Shown in pieces: positions 35,091 to 42,973 of a stretch of DNA of 64,000 nucleotides. The stretch is from Hyphomicrobiales bacterium (lineage in GTDB: Bacteria; Pseudomonadota; Alphaproteobacteria; Rhizobiales; MH13), in assembly GCA_017642935.1 (NCBI GenBank), contig JAEPOK010000002.1:1113501-1177500 (forward strand). Direction: 5' to 3'. Numbering within the stretch: position 1 is the first letter of the stretch; each line of letters opens with the position of its first letter. The translations under genes and the position numbers were made by a program. Below the pieces are notes generated by a model. It saw only the letters and a list, made by a program, of their open reading frames with translations, did not search any database and was not told the origin of the DNA.

Positions 35091-36245
35091 ATGCGCAAAC
35101 GCATCCAACGACAAATCCTGAAGATGATGATTGTCTTCCTGGGCACCTTAGGCCTGGTGAGCTGGCAATTTGAGTTCATTTGGACGGGTATCACGTCCAA
35201 CATTTATCTCAACTCGATCATCATCTCGCTGTTCTTCTTCGGCATCACGCTTGCCTTTTCCAGCGCTTTTCGCCTGAAAAACGAAGAGCTTGCTTTTGTT
35301 GCGCTGCAAGAATCCTATGACGACATCAAGTTTGAGGAAGAGCGCTCGAAGAACGCGCCCTATTGGCGCCACTACCGCTGCCTTGAACCCGGCATCGTGT
35401 TCACCAAGCCGCGCCTGCTTGGCCATGTTTTCGACCTTACTTACGAAAAAATGATGCGCACCCGGCAGATCACGATCTCGATCGGGACCATGCAGAGCCT
35501 GGTGTCGGAGTTTAAGACCAAGATCGTCGAAGACCGGGCGATGCTGCAATATGTGACCGGCATCCTGGTTTTCCTCGGCCTTATCGGGACCTTTATCGGC
35601 CTGATGGACATGGTTGGTTCGGTCGGCGGGATTATCGGATCGATCGCCAATATGGATATGAGCGATCCGACGGCGGCGTTCACCAAGCTCATCCAGGATC
35701 TACAGGCGCCACTGGTCGGTATGGCGACGGGCTTCTCCTCCTCGCTGTTCGGGCTGTTCGGGTCGCTCATTCTCGGACTGCTCGGCCGGTTCCTGGCCGA
35801 GGCGACCGGTATTTTGCGCGGCGGCTTGGAGTCTTGGCTCTCCAGCATGGCCGATCTTGATGGTGACCGGGACGAAGCTGAGCACCGCGAGGCCGTCCTC
35901 GATCTATTGGAAGCGCAGCATGAGCAGTTGGCGGCGATGCACCATTCCATGCAGCAATTGGCGCAAGTGGCGGCGCATGGCGCCCACGCCCAGCGCGAAG
36001 CTTTGAGCGTGCTGCAAGGCATGGCGGGTCCGGAAGGTGTAAAACGCCTGACGGCCAAAAAGGATGGCGAACAAGCCAGCGAAGAAGGTTTGGAGCAGGC
36101 GGTCAGTGCCGGCTTTTCGGATATGTCACGGGCGATGGAATCAGCCTTTATCGGCTATGCTCAGTTGCTTCATCGTTCCATGGCGATGCACGACAAGTCT
36201 GCTTCTTCACCAGAGGTTGGCGCGCGCGAGGGAACCAACGGATGA
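35091..36245 (+). CDS. MotA/TolQ/ExbB/SiiB-like proton-channel protein
   Basis: A 384-aa inner-membrane protein with four predicted helices: about 12-30, 40-60, 152-180 and 206-235. The third helix carries VTGILVFLGLIGTFIGLMD, the LGLIGTxxG signature of the MotA/TolQ/ExbB family. The fourth has the small-residue packing (LVGMATGFSSSLFGLFGS) of that channel. Between helices 2 and 3 lies a cytoplasmic domain of about 90 aa. After helix 4 comes a long, probably coiled-coil tail (about 255-360) rich in Gln, Glu and Met, longer than in ExbB or TolQ. The start is ATG 35091. The last codons overlap the PilZ gene start (ATGA), so the two are translationally coupled. Together with the MotB-like protein it should form a proton-driven channel; which machine it drives is inferred from T1SS context. 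Confidence 0.85.
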   Translation: MRKRIQRQILKMMIVFLGTLGLVSWQFEFIWTGITSNIYLNSIIISLFFFGITLAFSSAFRLKNEELAFVALQESYDDIKFEEERSKNAPYWRHYRCLEPGIVFTKPRLLGHVFDLTYEKMMRTRQITISIGTMQSLVSEFKTKIVEDRAMLQYVTGILVFLGLIGTFIGLMDMVGSVGGIIGSIANMDMSDPTAAFTKLIQDLQAPLVGMATGFSSSLFGLFGSLILGLLGRFLAEATGILRGGLESWLSSMADLDGDRDEAEHREAVLDLLEAQHEQLAAMHHSMQQLAQVAAHGAHAQREALSVLQGMAGPEGVKRLTAKKDGEQASEEGLEQAVSAGFSDMSRAMESAFIGYAQLLHRSMAMHDKSASSPEVGAREGTNG

Positions 36246-36679
36246 CCCCTGACGAAGCGATGCAAGTCGGCGGCCTGCCGCCAAGCCATGAAGTCTATCG
36301 GCGCAGCCCGCGCTCGCTTCTGTCGAAGCTGAAGCCGAGCTTTGGCCGGAAAAAGACGTTTTCGCGGCGTCACAAGCGCTACCCCTGCTGCGTGATCGCC
36401 TCCATGCACGTGATATCGCGCGGCTATGTGCTCGACGGAACGGTCTTGGAGATGAGCCAGGGCGGGCTGATGTTTCGCGTCGCCTCCAACTATGTGCTCG
36501 ATCGGACCGGCGAGAAGGTCATCATTTACATCGATGGGCTGGAGCTCAATGCGCAGATCATGGCCTCGCGCCCTGAGGGCTACGGCCTTCGTCTGTTCGA
36601 TGACCTTGATCTGACGACAGTGTCGTCGCTGGTCGAGGAGTTTGGCTACGAAGAGTTGGCGTCGGACGACGACAGCTAG
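36242..36679 (+). CDS. PilZ-domain c-di-GMP receptor
   Basis: A 145-aa cytoplasmic protein. The c-di-GMP-binding arginine motif RxxxR is present as RRHKR (42-46), preceded by a basic stretch. The second PilZ motif ([D/N]xSxxG) appears as EMSQGG (70-75), with Glu in the first position. The rest follows the PilZ beta-barrel pattern up to about residue 125, then an acidic tail. Its ATG overlaps the stop of the MotA-like gene (ATGA), so both proteins are probably made in proportion. This resembles flagellar brake logic (YcgR acting on MotA), here placed beside a T1SS adhesin system. Binding is expected from RxxxR; the target is inferred. Confidence 0.88.
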   Translation: MTPDEAMQVGGLPPSHEVYRRSPRSLLSKLKPSFGRKKTFSRRHKRYPCCVIASMHVISRGYVLDGTVLEMSQGGLMFRVASNYVLDRTGEKVIIYIDGLELNAQIMASRPEGYGLRLFDDLDLTTVSSLVEEFGYEELASDDDS

Positions 36680-36780
36680 GCTCTGGCTGACATTCCCGCA
36701 TCAGGTAACGCCGCGACTGGAAGGTCGGACGGCGTCGTACTAGTCTGCCGCCAAGCAAGTTAGTAGAAAGGCGCCCTTTG

Positions 36781-38313
36781 ATGCGCGGGATTACCCAGCA
36801 GGGCGCCGTCGCCGCGCCTGCCGATATCAGCCATGTGGCGTGTTCGAAACGCCAGCAGCTCATTGTGCTGGTGGTGGCGATCCTCGGCTCAACGCTCGGT
36901 TTCATCGATGGCACGATCGTTGCCATCATCGCCCCGGACATCCGCGCCGATCTGGATGCGTCGCTCGCCACGATCAGTTGGGTGGTGAACGGCTACACGC
37001 TGGTGCTGACGGCTTTCATTCTGGTTGGCGGTAGCGCTGGAGACGTGTTTGGCCGGCGCCGGGTTTTTGGCTTGGGCATTGCGATCTTTGCTCTCGCCTC
37101 GTTGGCCTGCGCGATCGCGCTTAATGGTGGTCAGCTCATTGGTGCGCGTGTCGTGCAGGGTTTGGGTGCGGCTTTGATGGTGCCGTCGTCGTTGGCGCTG
37201 ATCGCCACTTATTACCCGCGCGAGGAACGCGGGCGCGCGGTCGGCATCTGGGCGGCAGCATCCGGGGTTTCGGCGGCCATCGGCCCGATTTTGGGCGGCG
37301 CGCTGGTCGATGCGTTCGGGTGGCGGTCGACTTTTTACATCAATTTGCCCATCGCCGCTGTCACGCTGTGGCTGCTCTGGACGCGCGTGCCGGACGATGC
37401 GCATCGCACGGTGACCCAGAAGCTTGATTGGATCGGCGCGTTTCTGGCGGTTGCTGCGCTGGGGTTGCTTGCCTTTTCGCTGACATTGATGGGTGAGGGT
37501 GGTGAACTGGGCGAGACCATTGCCCTTGGAACACCGATGCTTGTCGGCATGGTGGCGCTTGGCCTCTTGGCCTGCGCTCTCTTTCTTTGGCATGAGGGGC
37601 GGACCGGCGACCCAATGATGCCGCTCGGCATGTTTTCCGCGCCGGGTTTCTCAGCGGTCAACGCGGCGACCTTTTTGCTATATGCGGCGCTTGGCGGCCT
37701 GCTCTTCTTCCTGCCGGTCACGCTGCTCAGCGCCTATAACTTTTCGGCTTTGGCGGTCGGATCGGTGTTCCTGCCGTTCACCGCTGTTATGGCGCTGATC
37801 ACGCCGCGCGTCGGCACTTTGGTCGACTCGATCGGCGTGCGGCTTCCTCTGGCGATCGGTGCGGGCATTGCCGGTCTCTCGTTCTGGCTGACCAGTCTAG
37901 CGGCGGGAACCGGTTCGCTGATCTTGGTTGGCGGATCGCTGGTGGTGCTCGGCGTCGGTATGGGTCTGTGTATCCCACCGCTTTCGACGGCCATCATCAA
38001 TGCGGTCAGTGACGCCCAGTCTGGCGCAGCGTCGGGCATCAACAATGCCGTCTCGCGCGCCGGCGGGCTATTCGCGGTGGCGGCCTTCGCGCCGCTCGGC
38101 GCGTTTGCCTATGGCAATGCCGACGGCTTGCCAGGTTTTGCGGTGCCTGGTGCGCCCGGCCTCAGCGTCGACGATCAGACATTGCACCAGCTTGCCTCGT
38201 TGCAGGCTTATGCAACGCTGGCTTGGATCGCCTTGGCATTGGCTTTGCTGAGCGCTGTTCTCGTCCTCGTCTTCGTTAAGTCTGAACGCAAGTCCGCCGA
38301 TGAGGACAACTAG
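36781..38313 (+). CDS. MFS drug/metabolite exporter, DHA2 (EmrB/QacA) family
   Basis: A 510-aa protein from the ATG at 36781 (AAAGG nine bases upstream; the TTG before it is less likely). It has about 14 hydrophobic segments, the number typical of DHA2 exporters. Family motifs visible are LGFIDGTIVAIIAPDI in helix 1 (motif D1-like), GGSAGDVFGRRRVFGLG (motif A between helices 2 and 3) and ARVVQGLGAALMVPSSLALI (motif B/C region). It likely exports small molecules against the proton gradient; the substrate is unknown. It follows the PilZ gene by 101 bases on the same strand but has no evident functional tie to it. Confidence 0.92.
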   Translation: MRGITQQGAVAAPADISHVACSKRQQLIVLVVAILGSTLGFIDGTIVAIIAPDIRADLDASLATISWVVNGYTLVLTAFILVGGSAGDVFGRRRVFGLGIAIFALASLACAIALNGGQLIGARVVQGLGAALMVPSSLALIATYYPREERGRAVGIWAAASGVSAAIGPILGGALVDAFGWRSTFYINLPIAAVTLWLLWTRVPDDAHRTVTQKLDWIGAFLAVAALGLLAFSLTLMGEGGELGETIALGTPMLVGMVALGLLACALFLWHEGRTGDPMMPLGMFSAPGFSAVNAATFLLYAALGGLLFFLPVTLLSAYNFSALAVGSVFLPFTAVMALITPRVGTLVDSIGVRLPLAIGAGIAGLSFWLTSLAAGTGSLILVGGSLVVLGVGMGLCIPPLSTAIINAVSDAQSGAASGINNAVSRAGGLFAVAAFAPLGAFAYGNADGLPGFAVPGAPGLSVDDQTLHQLASLQAYATLAWIALALALLSAVLVLVFVKSERKSADEDN

Positions 38314-38345
38314 GCAAGTGCTGAGAAGACCAGCATAATTGGGCC

Positions 38346-40211
38346 ATGGCAGAACACTCTCTTCGGCGCCGGATTTTAAAAACCGATAGCGGGCGGCTGG
38401 CGCTTGGCTTGCTGGTCGTGATTGCGCTTGGTCTTGCCGCCTTGCCAAGTGTTGAACGCCTGTTTCTGATCCGTGCGGGTGACCAGGGTCTGGCTACGCT
38501 GCGCCTGTCAGTCGAAGGCTTGCGCGGCGCGTTGCAGCGCTTTGAGCCGCTGCCAGGCCTGATCGGCGAACGCCCAATCCTGGCCGAGCTGTTGGCAGCG
38601 CCCGGTGATGGTGAATTGCAGGCGGAGGTCAACGAGCAACTGCGCGTGACGGCTGATGATCTCGGCGCTTCGGACGTTTATCTTCTCGATGCCAGCGGGC
38701 TGACCATTGCCACCAGCAACTACCTCAAGGAGCGGTCCTTCATGGGCCGGCGGTTTGCGTTCCGGCCCTATTTCACTCAAGCGATCGCCGGCGGGATCGG
38801 GCGCTACTTCGCGCTCGGCACGACATCGCTGGAACGCGGCTACTTTTATGCCGCACCGGTTTTGAACAATGACCAGATCGTTGGCGCGCTGACCCTGAAA
38901 TTCACCGTCGATGCCTTTGAAGATGCCTGGCGTGGCGGGTCCAGCGACATTATCGTCAGCGATCTCAATGATATCGTCTTTATGTCCAGCCGCGAGGATT
39001 GGCATTTTCGCACGCTCTCCGATTTGAGCCCAGAAGTCCTGGCGGAGGTTGCCGATACGCAGCAATACCCGCTCGATGAATTGGTGCCGCTCAACAACAC
39101 CCGCAATCGGTTGACCGACACGCTGAGTTTTTTGCGCATCGATGATGGTGGCGCGCGACAAGACTTCGTGACGTCATCGACCTTGCTTGAAGACGTCGGA
39201 TGGCGGGTGTCGATCCTCGTCCCAGCCGGTCCGGCCAAAGCGCAGGCGCTGACGGCGCTCTTGGTTTTTGTGCTCTTTGTGCTGTTTGTCGGCCTGGTGC
39301 TGATGAGCCTGTTGCAACGCCGTGCCAGGATCATGGAGCGGTTGGAAGCCCAGCGCGCCGCGCAGGATATGCTGGAGCGGCGGGTCGATGAGCGCACGGC
39401 CGACCTTAATGCCGCCAACGCCAATCTACTTGTCGAGGTCGAGGAGCGGCGCGCCGCCGAACAACGCCTGCGCAAGACGCAGAACGAGCTGGTCCAGGCC
39501 GGGAAGCTGGCGGCCCTTGGCCAGATGTCGGCGGCACTGTCGCACGAGATCAACCAGCCGCTGGCGGCGGTGAAGACCTATGCCGATAACGCCCAAACTT
39601 TGCTCGACCGCGATCGCGTGCCGGATGCGCGCGAGAACATCGCGCGCATCTCCAAGATGGCTGACCGTATGGCAGCGATTTCCGGTCATCTGCGCAATTT
39701 CGCCCGCCGTCCTCAGGAAGATGTCGGGCCGGTGGAAGTGCGCCAGGCTATCGATGATGCGCTGGCCTTGATGGAAGCGCGGTTCAAAAAAACCGGCGCC
39801 GATGTTGCCTATGATCGTCGTGATACGCCAGTCTGGGTGATCGGTGGGCAGTTGCGTCTGCAACAGGTGATCATCAATCTCTTAAACAACGCGCTCGATG
39901 CGATGGAGAACCAAACGAAGCCATCACTGGAGATTGCTGTCGATGCTGAGGGCGCGAAACATGTGCTGATCCATGTGCGCGATCGCGGTGAGGGACTGGA
40001 GGAGCAAGCGCTGGCGCAGCTTTTCGACCCGTTCTTCACGACCAAGAGCCCGGGTAAGGGGCTGGGGCTCGGCCTTTCCATCTCCTACAACATTGTTGAG
40101 GATTTCGGCGGACGCTTGCGGGCACGCAACCGCGAGGATGGCGGCGCGGAGTTTTCAATCGTATTGCGGGTTGCCGATGCGCCAGCGACGACCGGGGTTG
40201 CGGCCGAGTGA
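38346..40211 (+). CDS. dctB: DctB-type sensor histidine kinase
   Basis: The 621-aa product has two membrane helices (about 17-36 and 301-322) bracketing a periplasmic double-Cache-type sensor of about 260 aa. Motifs RRFAFRPYFTQAIAG and YFALGTTSLERGYFYAAPV are typical of C4-dicarboxylate-type DctB sensors. A coiled coil (about 325-385) leads to the H-box ALSHEINQPLAAVKTYADNA with His400, the N-box NLLNNALDA, and glycine boxes DRGEGL and GKGLGLGLSIS. The downstream DctD gene starts inside its stop codon (GTGA), so the two form an operon. The nearest transporter is a TAXI-TRAP system, so the ligand may be an organic acid but is not certain. Confidence 0.92.
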   Translation: MAEHSLRRRILKTDSGRLALGLLVVIALGLAALPSVERLFLIRAGDQGLATLRLSVEGLRGALQRFEPLPGLIGERPILAELLAAPGDGELQAEVNEQLRVTADDLGASDVYLLDASGLTIATSNYLKERSFMGRRFAFRPYFTQAIAGGIGRYFALGTTSLERGYFYAAPVLNNDQIVGALTLKFTVDAFEDAWRGGSSDIIVSDLNDIVFMSSREDWHFRTLSDLSPEVLAEVADTQQYPLDELVPLNNTRNRLTDTLSFLRIDDGGARQDFVTSSTLLEDVGWRVSILVPAGPAKAQALTALLVFVLFVLFVGLVLMSLLQRRARIMERLEAQRAAQDMLERRVDERTADLNAANANLLVEVEERRAAEQRLRKTQNELVQAGKLAALGQMSAALSHEINQPLAAVKTYADNAQTLLDRDRVPDARENIARISKMADRMAAISGHLRNFARRPQEDVGPVEVRQAIDDALALMEARFKKTGADVAYDRRDTPVWVIGGQLRLQQVIINLLNNALDAMENQTKPSLEIAVDAEGAKHVLIHVRDRGEGLEEQALAQLFDPFFTTKSPGKGLGLGLSISYNIVEDFGGRLRARNREDGGAEFSIVLRVADAPATTGVAAE

Positions 40212-41596
40212 GCGAAGAAACGGTACTTTTTGTCGATGACGAAGAGCATCTGCGACTGGCGGCGGCGCAGACGCTTGATCTTGCCGATTTGAAGGCGCGA
40301 TGCTTTGCCGATGCGGAGGCCGCGCTCGCCCATGTGGGACGCGCCTTTCCCGGCGTTCTTGTGACCGACATTCGCATGGCCGGCATGGACGGACTGACGT
40401 TGATGAAGCGGTCCTTGGACATCGATCCAGAATTTCCGGTGATCCTGGTGACCGGTCACGGCGACGTGGAACTGGCGGTGCAATCGATGCGTGATGGTGC
40501 GTACGACTTCATTGAGAAGCCGTTCGCGCCAGCGGTTTTGGTCGACTCCGTTCATCGCGCGCTCGACAAGCGCCGGTTGACGTTGGAAAACCGCTTGCTG
40601 CGCAATCAGGTTGTTGGCCGAGGACCAATCGAGGCGCGTTTGGCCGGGCGCAGTGCCGCCATGGTGGCGGTGCGTGCACAAGTGCGCGCCGTTGCTCAAA
40701 CCGATGCTGATGTTTTGATCGTGGGGGAAACCGGCACCGGCAAGGAGGTCGCGGCGCGGGCGTTGCAAATGGCCAGCGAACGGGCCAGTGGACCGTTTGT
40801 GCATATCAATTGCGCGGCGTTGCCATCAGAGTTGATCGACAGCGAATTGTTTGGCCATGAGGCAGGAGCCTTTCCCGGCGCGACGCGCGCACGCTATGGG
40901 CGCTTTGAACATGCGCGGGGCGGCACGGTTTTTCTCGATGAGATCGATAGCCTGCCGATGCGTTTGCAGGCCAAGTTGCTGCATGCAATCCAGAACCGCA
41001 TCATAACCCGTCTTGGTTCCAATGATCCGGTCGAGCTCGATGTCCGCTTCATCGCTGCCAGCAAGAGCGATCTGGAAAAGGCCGTCGACGCGGGCACGTT
41101 CCGCGACGATCTCTATTACCGCCTCAATGTCCTGCACATCCGCATGCCACCGCTGGACGAACGCCGCGAGGACATTCCGCGATTGTTCATTCAGCTCGTT
41201 CACGATGCCAGCGTGCGTTACAAGCGCCCGGTGCGCGTGGTGCCAGATCGGCTTCTGGCGTCCCTTGCCCGCCGATCTTGGCCCGGTAATGTGCGCGAGT
41301 TGCGTAACGCTGCCGACCGGTTTGTGCTCGATCTCGATCTTGATCTGGACCTTGAGCCTGGTGGCGAGGAAACGGTCGATGGGCTGCCCATCTCGTCGGG
41401 AGGCTTGTCGCAGCAAGTGGCAACTTATGAGAAAAGCCTGATTGCGGCGACCATCGCTGCGCATGCCGGAAACCTGAAAGCGACCTATGAGGCGCTCGGC
41501 ATTTCGCGCAAGTCGCTCTACGAAAAGATGCGCAAATACGATCTTTCCCGCGAAGACTTTCGTCATCGCGATGCGCCTGAAAGGGTGGATGGGTAG
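40208..41596 (+). CDS. dctD: DctD-type sigma-54-dependent response regulator
   Basis: 462 aa from the GTG at 40208, which overlaps the dctB stop. The receiver domain (about 4-120) has the acidic pair at 10-11 and phospho-acceptor Asp54 in LVTDIRMAGMDG. The AAA+ domain has Walker A GETGTGKE and Walker B GGTVFLDEID. The sigma-54 contact loop reads GAFPGA instead of the canonical GAFTGA. The C-terminus is a Fis-type helix-turn-helix (NLKATYEALGISRKSLYEKM). It should activate a sigma-54 promoter when phosphorylated by DctB. The likely target is the TAXI-TRAP operon 246 bases downstream, but I could not find a convincing -24/-12 element there. Confidence 0.92.
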   Translation: MSEETVLFVDDEEHLRLAAAQTLDLADLKARCFADAEAALAHVGRAFPGVLVTDIRMAGMDGLTLMKRSLDIDPEFPVILVTGHGDVELAVQSMRDGAYDFIEKPFAPAVLVDSVHRALDKRRLTLENRLLRNQVVGRGPIEARLAGRSAAMVAVRAQVRAVAQTDADVLIVGETGTGKEVAARALQMASERASGPFVHINCAALPSELIDSELFGHEAGAFPGATRARYGRFEHARGGTVFLDEIDSLPMRLQAKLLHAIQNRIITRLGSNDPVELDVRFIAASKSDLEKAVDAGTFRDDLYYRLNVLHIRMPPLDERREDIPRLFIQLVHDASVRYKRPVRVVPDRLLASLARRSWPGNVRELRNAADRFVLDLDLDLDLEPGGEETVDGLPISSGGLSQQVATYEKSLIAATIAAHAGNLKATYEALGISRKSLYEKMRKYDLSREDFRHRDAPERVDG

Positions 41597-41632
41597 ATAG
41601 CGACCCATGAAAATCGGGTGATGTTACCGATT
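41589..41632. promoter_or_regulatory. Two short inverted repeats after dctD (candidate activator sites)
   Basis: ATGGGT (41589-41594) faces ACCCAT (41603-41608). AATCGG (41612-41617) faces CCGATT (41627-41632) across nine bases. They lie at the end of dctD, more than 200 bases before the TAXI-receptor gene, where a DctD upstream activating sequence could sit. The rest of the 246-base gap shows no convincing sigma-54 -24/-12 pair. Arms are only 6 bp, so chance occurrence is possible. Confidence 0.25.
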
Positions 41633-41842
41633 CCACCCATCTTTTGAAAAAGCTTCGCCAGGCGCGCCAGGATTCGCAAGCAACAGTTGCGTGGTGCATA
41701 GCTGCCATGCAGAAAAGCGACGCCTTTGACGCGCCTGCTTTTTTGGTGGTTGCCGCATATCAGTGTTGGCCCAAGTTAAGAGCATGCGTGACAACGCGCA
41801 CGAAAAGCCGAAAACATCGGCTTAACGGGAGGATTATCTTAG

Positions 41843-42841
41843 ATGAAACTTGCTACTTTTCTTGCCACCACTGCAGCCCTTTCGGTTGCCATTGCTGGCG
41901 CGGCCTATGCCGACAATCATGCTGATCGCGAAGGCTGGCCGGAAAGCTTCACAGTGGGCACTGCCTCGCAGGGCGGCACCTACTTCGCTTACGGTTCGGG
42001 CTGGGCCAACCTTGTTGCTGAGGAGCTTGGCATTTCCGGCGGCGGTGAAGTCACCGGCGGCCCAATGCAGAACATGGCACTTGTGCACACGGGCGATGCC
42101 CAGTTCGGGATGACCACGATGGGTCCGGCGGCCGAGTCGATCAACGGCACCAACCCGATCGCGCCAGGTCTGCAGATGACCAATGCCTGCGCGATGTTCC
42201 CCATGTACCAGACGCCGTTTTCTGTGACGGCGCTATCATCGTCGGGCATCGAGTCCGTCGCTGACATTCCTGATGGCGCACGCATCGGCTTCGGCCCTGC
42301 CGGGTCGACCTCCGACACCTACTTCCCGCGCATGATGGAAGAGCTTGGCGTTAACTTCGATCGTCGCAATGGCGGTTGGTCGGACCTTGGTTCGCAGCTT
42401 CAGGATGGCCTGCTTGATGTGATTGCGTTTGCTGCTGGTGTTCCTGTGCCTGCCGTGTCGCAGCTTGAAGTTCAGACCGACGTGAACATCATTGAGTTCA
42501 CCGAAGAAGAACAGGCCGCGATTATGGAGGCGTTCCCTGTCTCACAATTCGACATTGCTGCTGACACCTACACCACGCTGGAAAGCGATGCGCGTTCGGT
42601 TTCCATGTGGAACTTTGCCATCGCCAACTGCGATCTGCCGGCAAGCTTTGTCTATGCCGTGGTCGACACCGTGATGTCCGACAATGAGCGCATGGTGAAC
42701 ATCCACCGCGCGGCCCGTTCGACACTGCCCGAGAACTGGGACAAGAACACCGTGATGATGTGGCACCCAGGTGCTGCCCAGTGGTTTGAAGAAAACGCCG
42801 GCGCCGATATTGCCGACGACATGATCCACTCGGCCATGTAA
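41843..42841 (+). CDS. TAXI-family TRAP transporter solute receptor
   Basis: A 332-aa periplasmic receptor with a clear signal peptide (cleavage after AYA near residue 23). The mature start SFTVGTASQGGTYFAYGSGWANLVAEEL is the hallmark of the TAXI subgroup (TRAP-associated extracytoplasmic immunogenic). Other family segments include the GPMQNMALVHTGDAQFGMTT core and PDGARIGFGPAGSTSDTYFP. The start is well set by GGGAGGA about 9 bases upstream of the ATG. Its permease follows after a strong hairpin. The substrate is unknown; characterised TAXI systems take up organic acids or amino acids. Confidence 0.92.
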   Translation: MKLATFLATTAALSVAIAGAAYADNHADREGWPESFTVGTASQGGTYFAYGSGWANLVAEELGISGGGEVTGGPMQNMALVHTGDAQFGMTTMGPAAESINGTNPIAPGLQMTNACAMFPMYQTPFSVTALSSSGIESVADIPDGARIGFGPAGSTSDTYFPRMMEELGVNFDRRNGGWSDLGSQLQDGLLDVIAFAAGVPVPAVSQLEVQTDVNIIEFTEEEQAAIMEAFPVSQFDIAADTYTTLESDARSVSMWNFAIANCDLPASFVYAVVDTVMSDNERMVNIHRAARSTLPENWDKNTVMMWHPGAAQWFEENAGADIADDMIHSAM

Positions 42842-42863
42842 TCGGCGGATGTGAACACGCTTT

Positions 42864-42891
42864 ACGGGCCGCCTGACATCAGGCGGCCCGT
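42864..42891 (+). promoter_or_regulatory. Strong intergenic hairpin between receptor and permease genes
   Basis: A perfect 13-bp stem (ACGGGCCGCCTGA at 42864-42876 with TCAGGCGGCCCGT at 42879-42891) encloses only CA as the nominal loop. It begins 23 bases after the receptor stop and is not followed by a T-run. It probably protects the receptor message or partly attenuates read-through, so that receptor exceeds permease. Confidence 0.7.
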
Positions 42892-42973
42892 ATCGTTTCG
42901 AGCAGACCCATGCTTTACTTGGGTGACTCAGCATAGGGCCGAACAAGAAGCCCGTGCCATTGGGGGGATAGAC

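Noticed and set aside
30837..36245. Flagellar stator genes motB and motA
   Set aside because: Both proteins diverge from flagellar MotA/MotB (degenerate OmpA site, long coiled tail), are separated by an Amt fusion gene, and no flagellar gene is present. The T1SS neighbours fit a SiiAB-like role better.
41640..41842. Sigma-54 -24/-12 promoter before the TAXI receptor gene
   Set aside because: I looked for GG-N10-GC with TGGCAC/TTGC context. The best candidate (TGGTGC near 41692) has the -12 element out of register, so no call is made.
42851..42973. 41-residue upstream extension of the TRAP permease
   Set aside because: It would translate through the strong hairpin and lacks a ribosome-binding site, whereas the ATG at 42974 has GGGGGGAT at good spacing.
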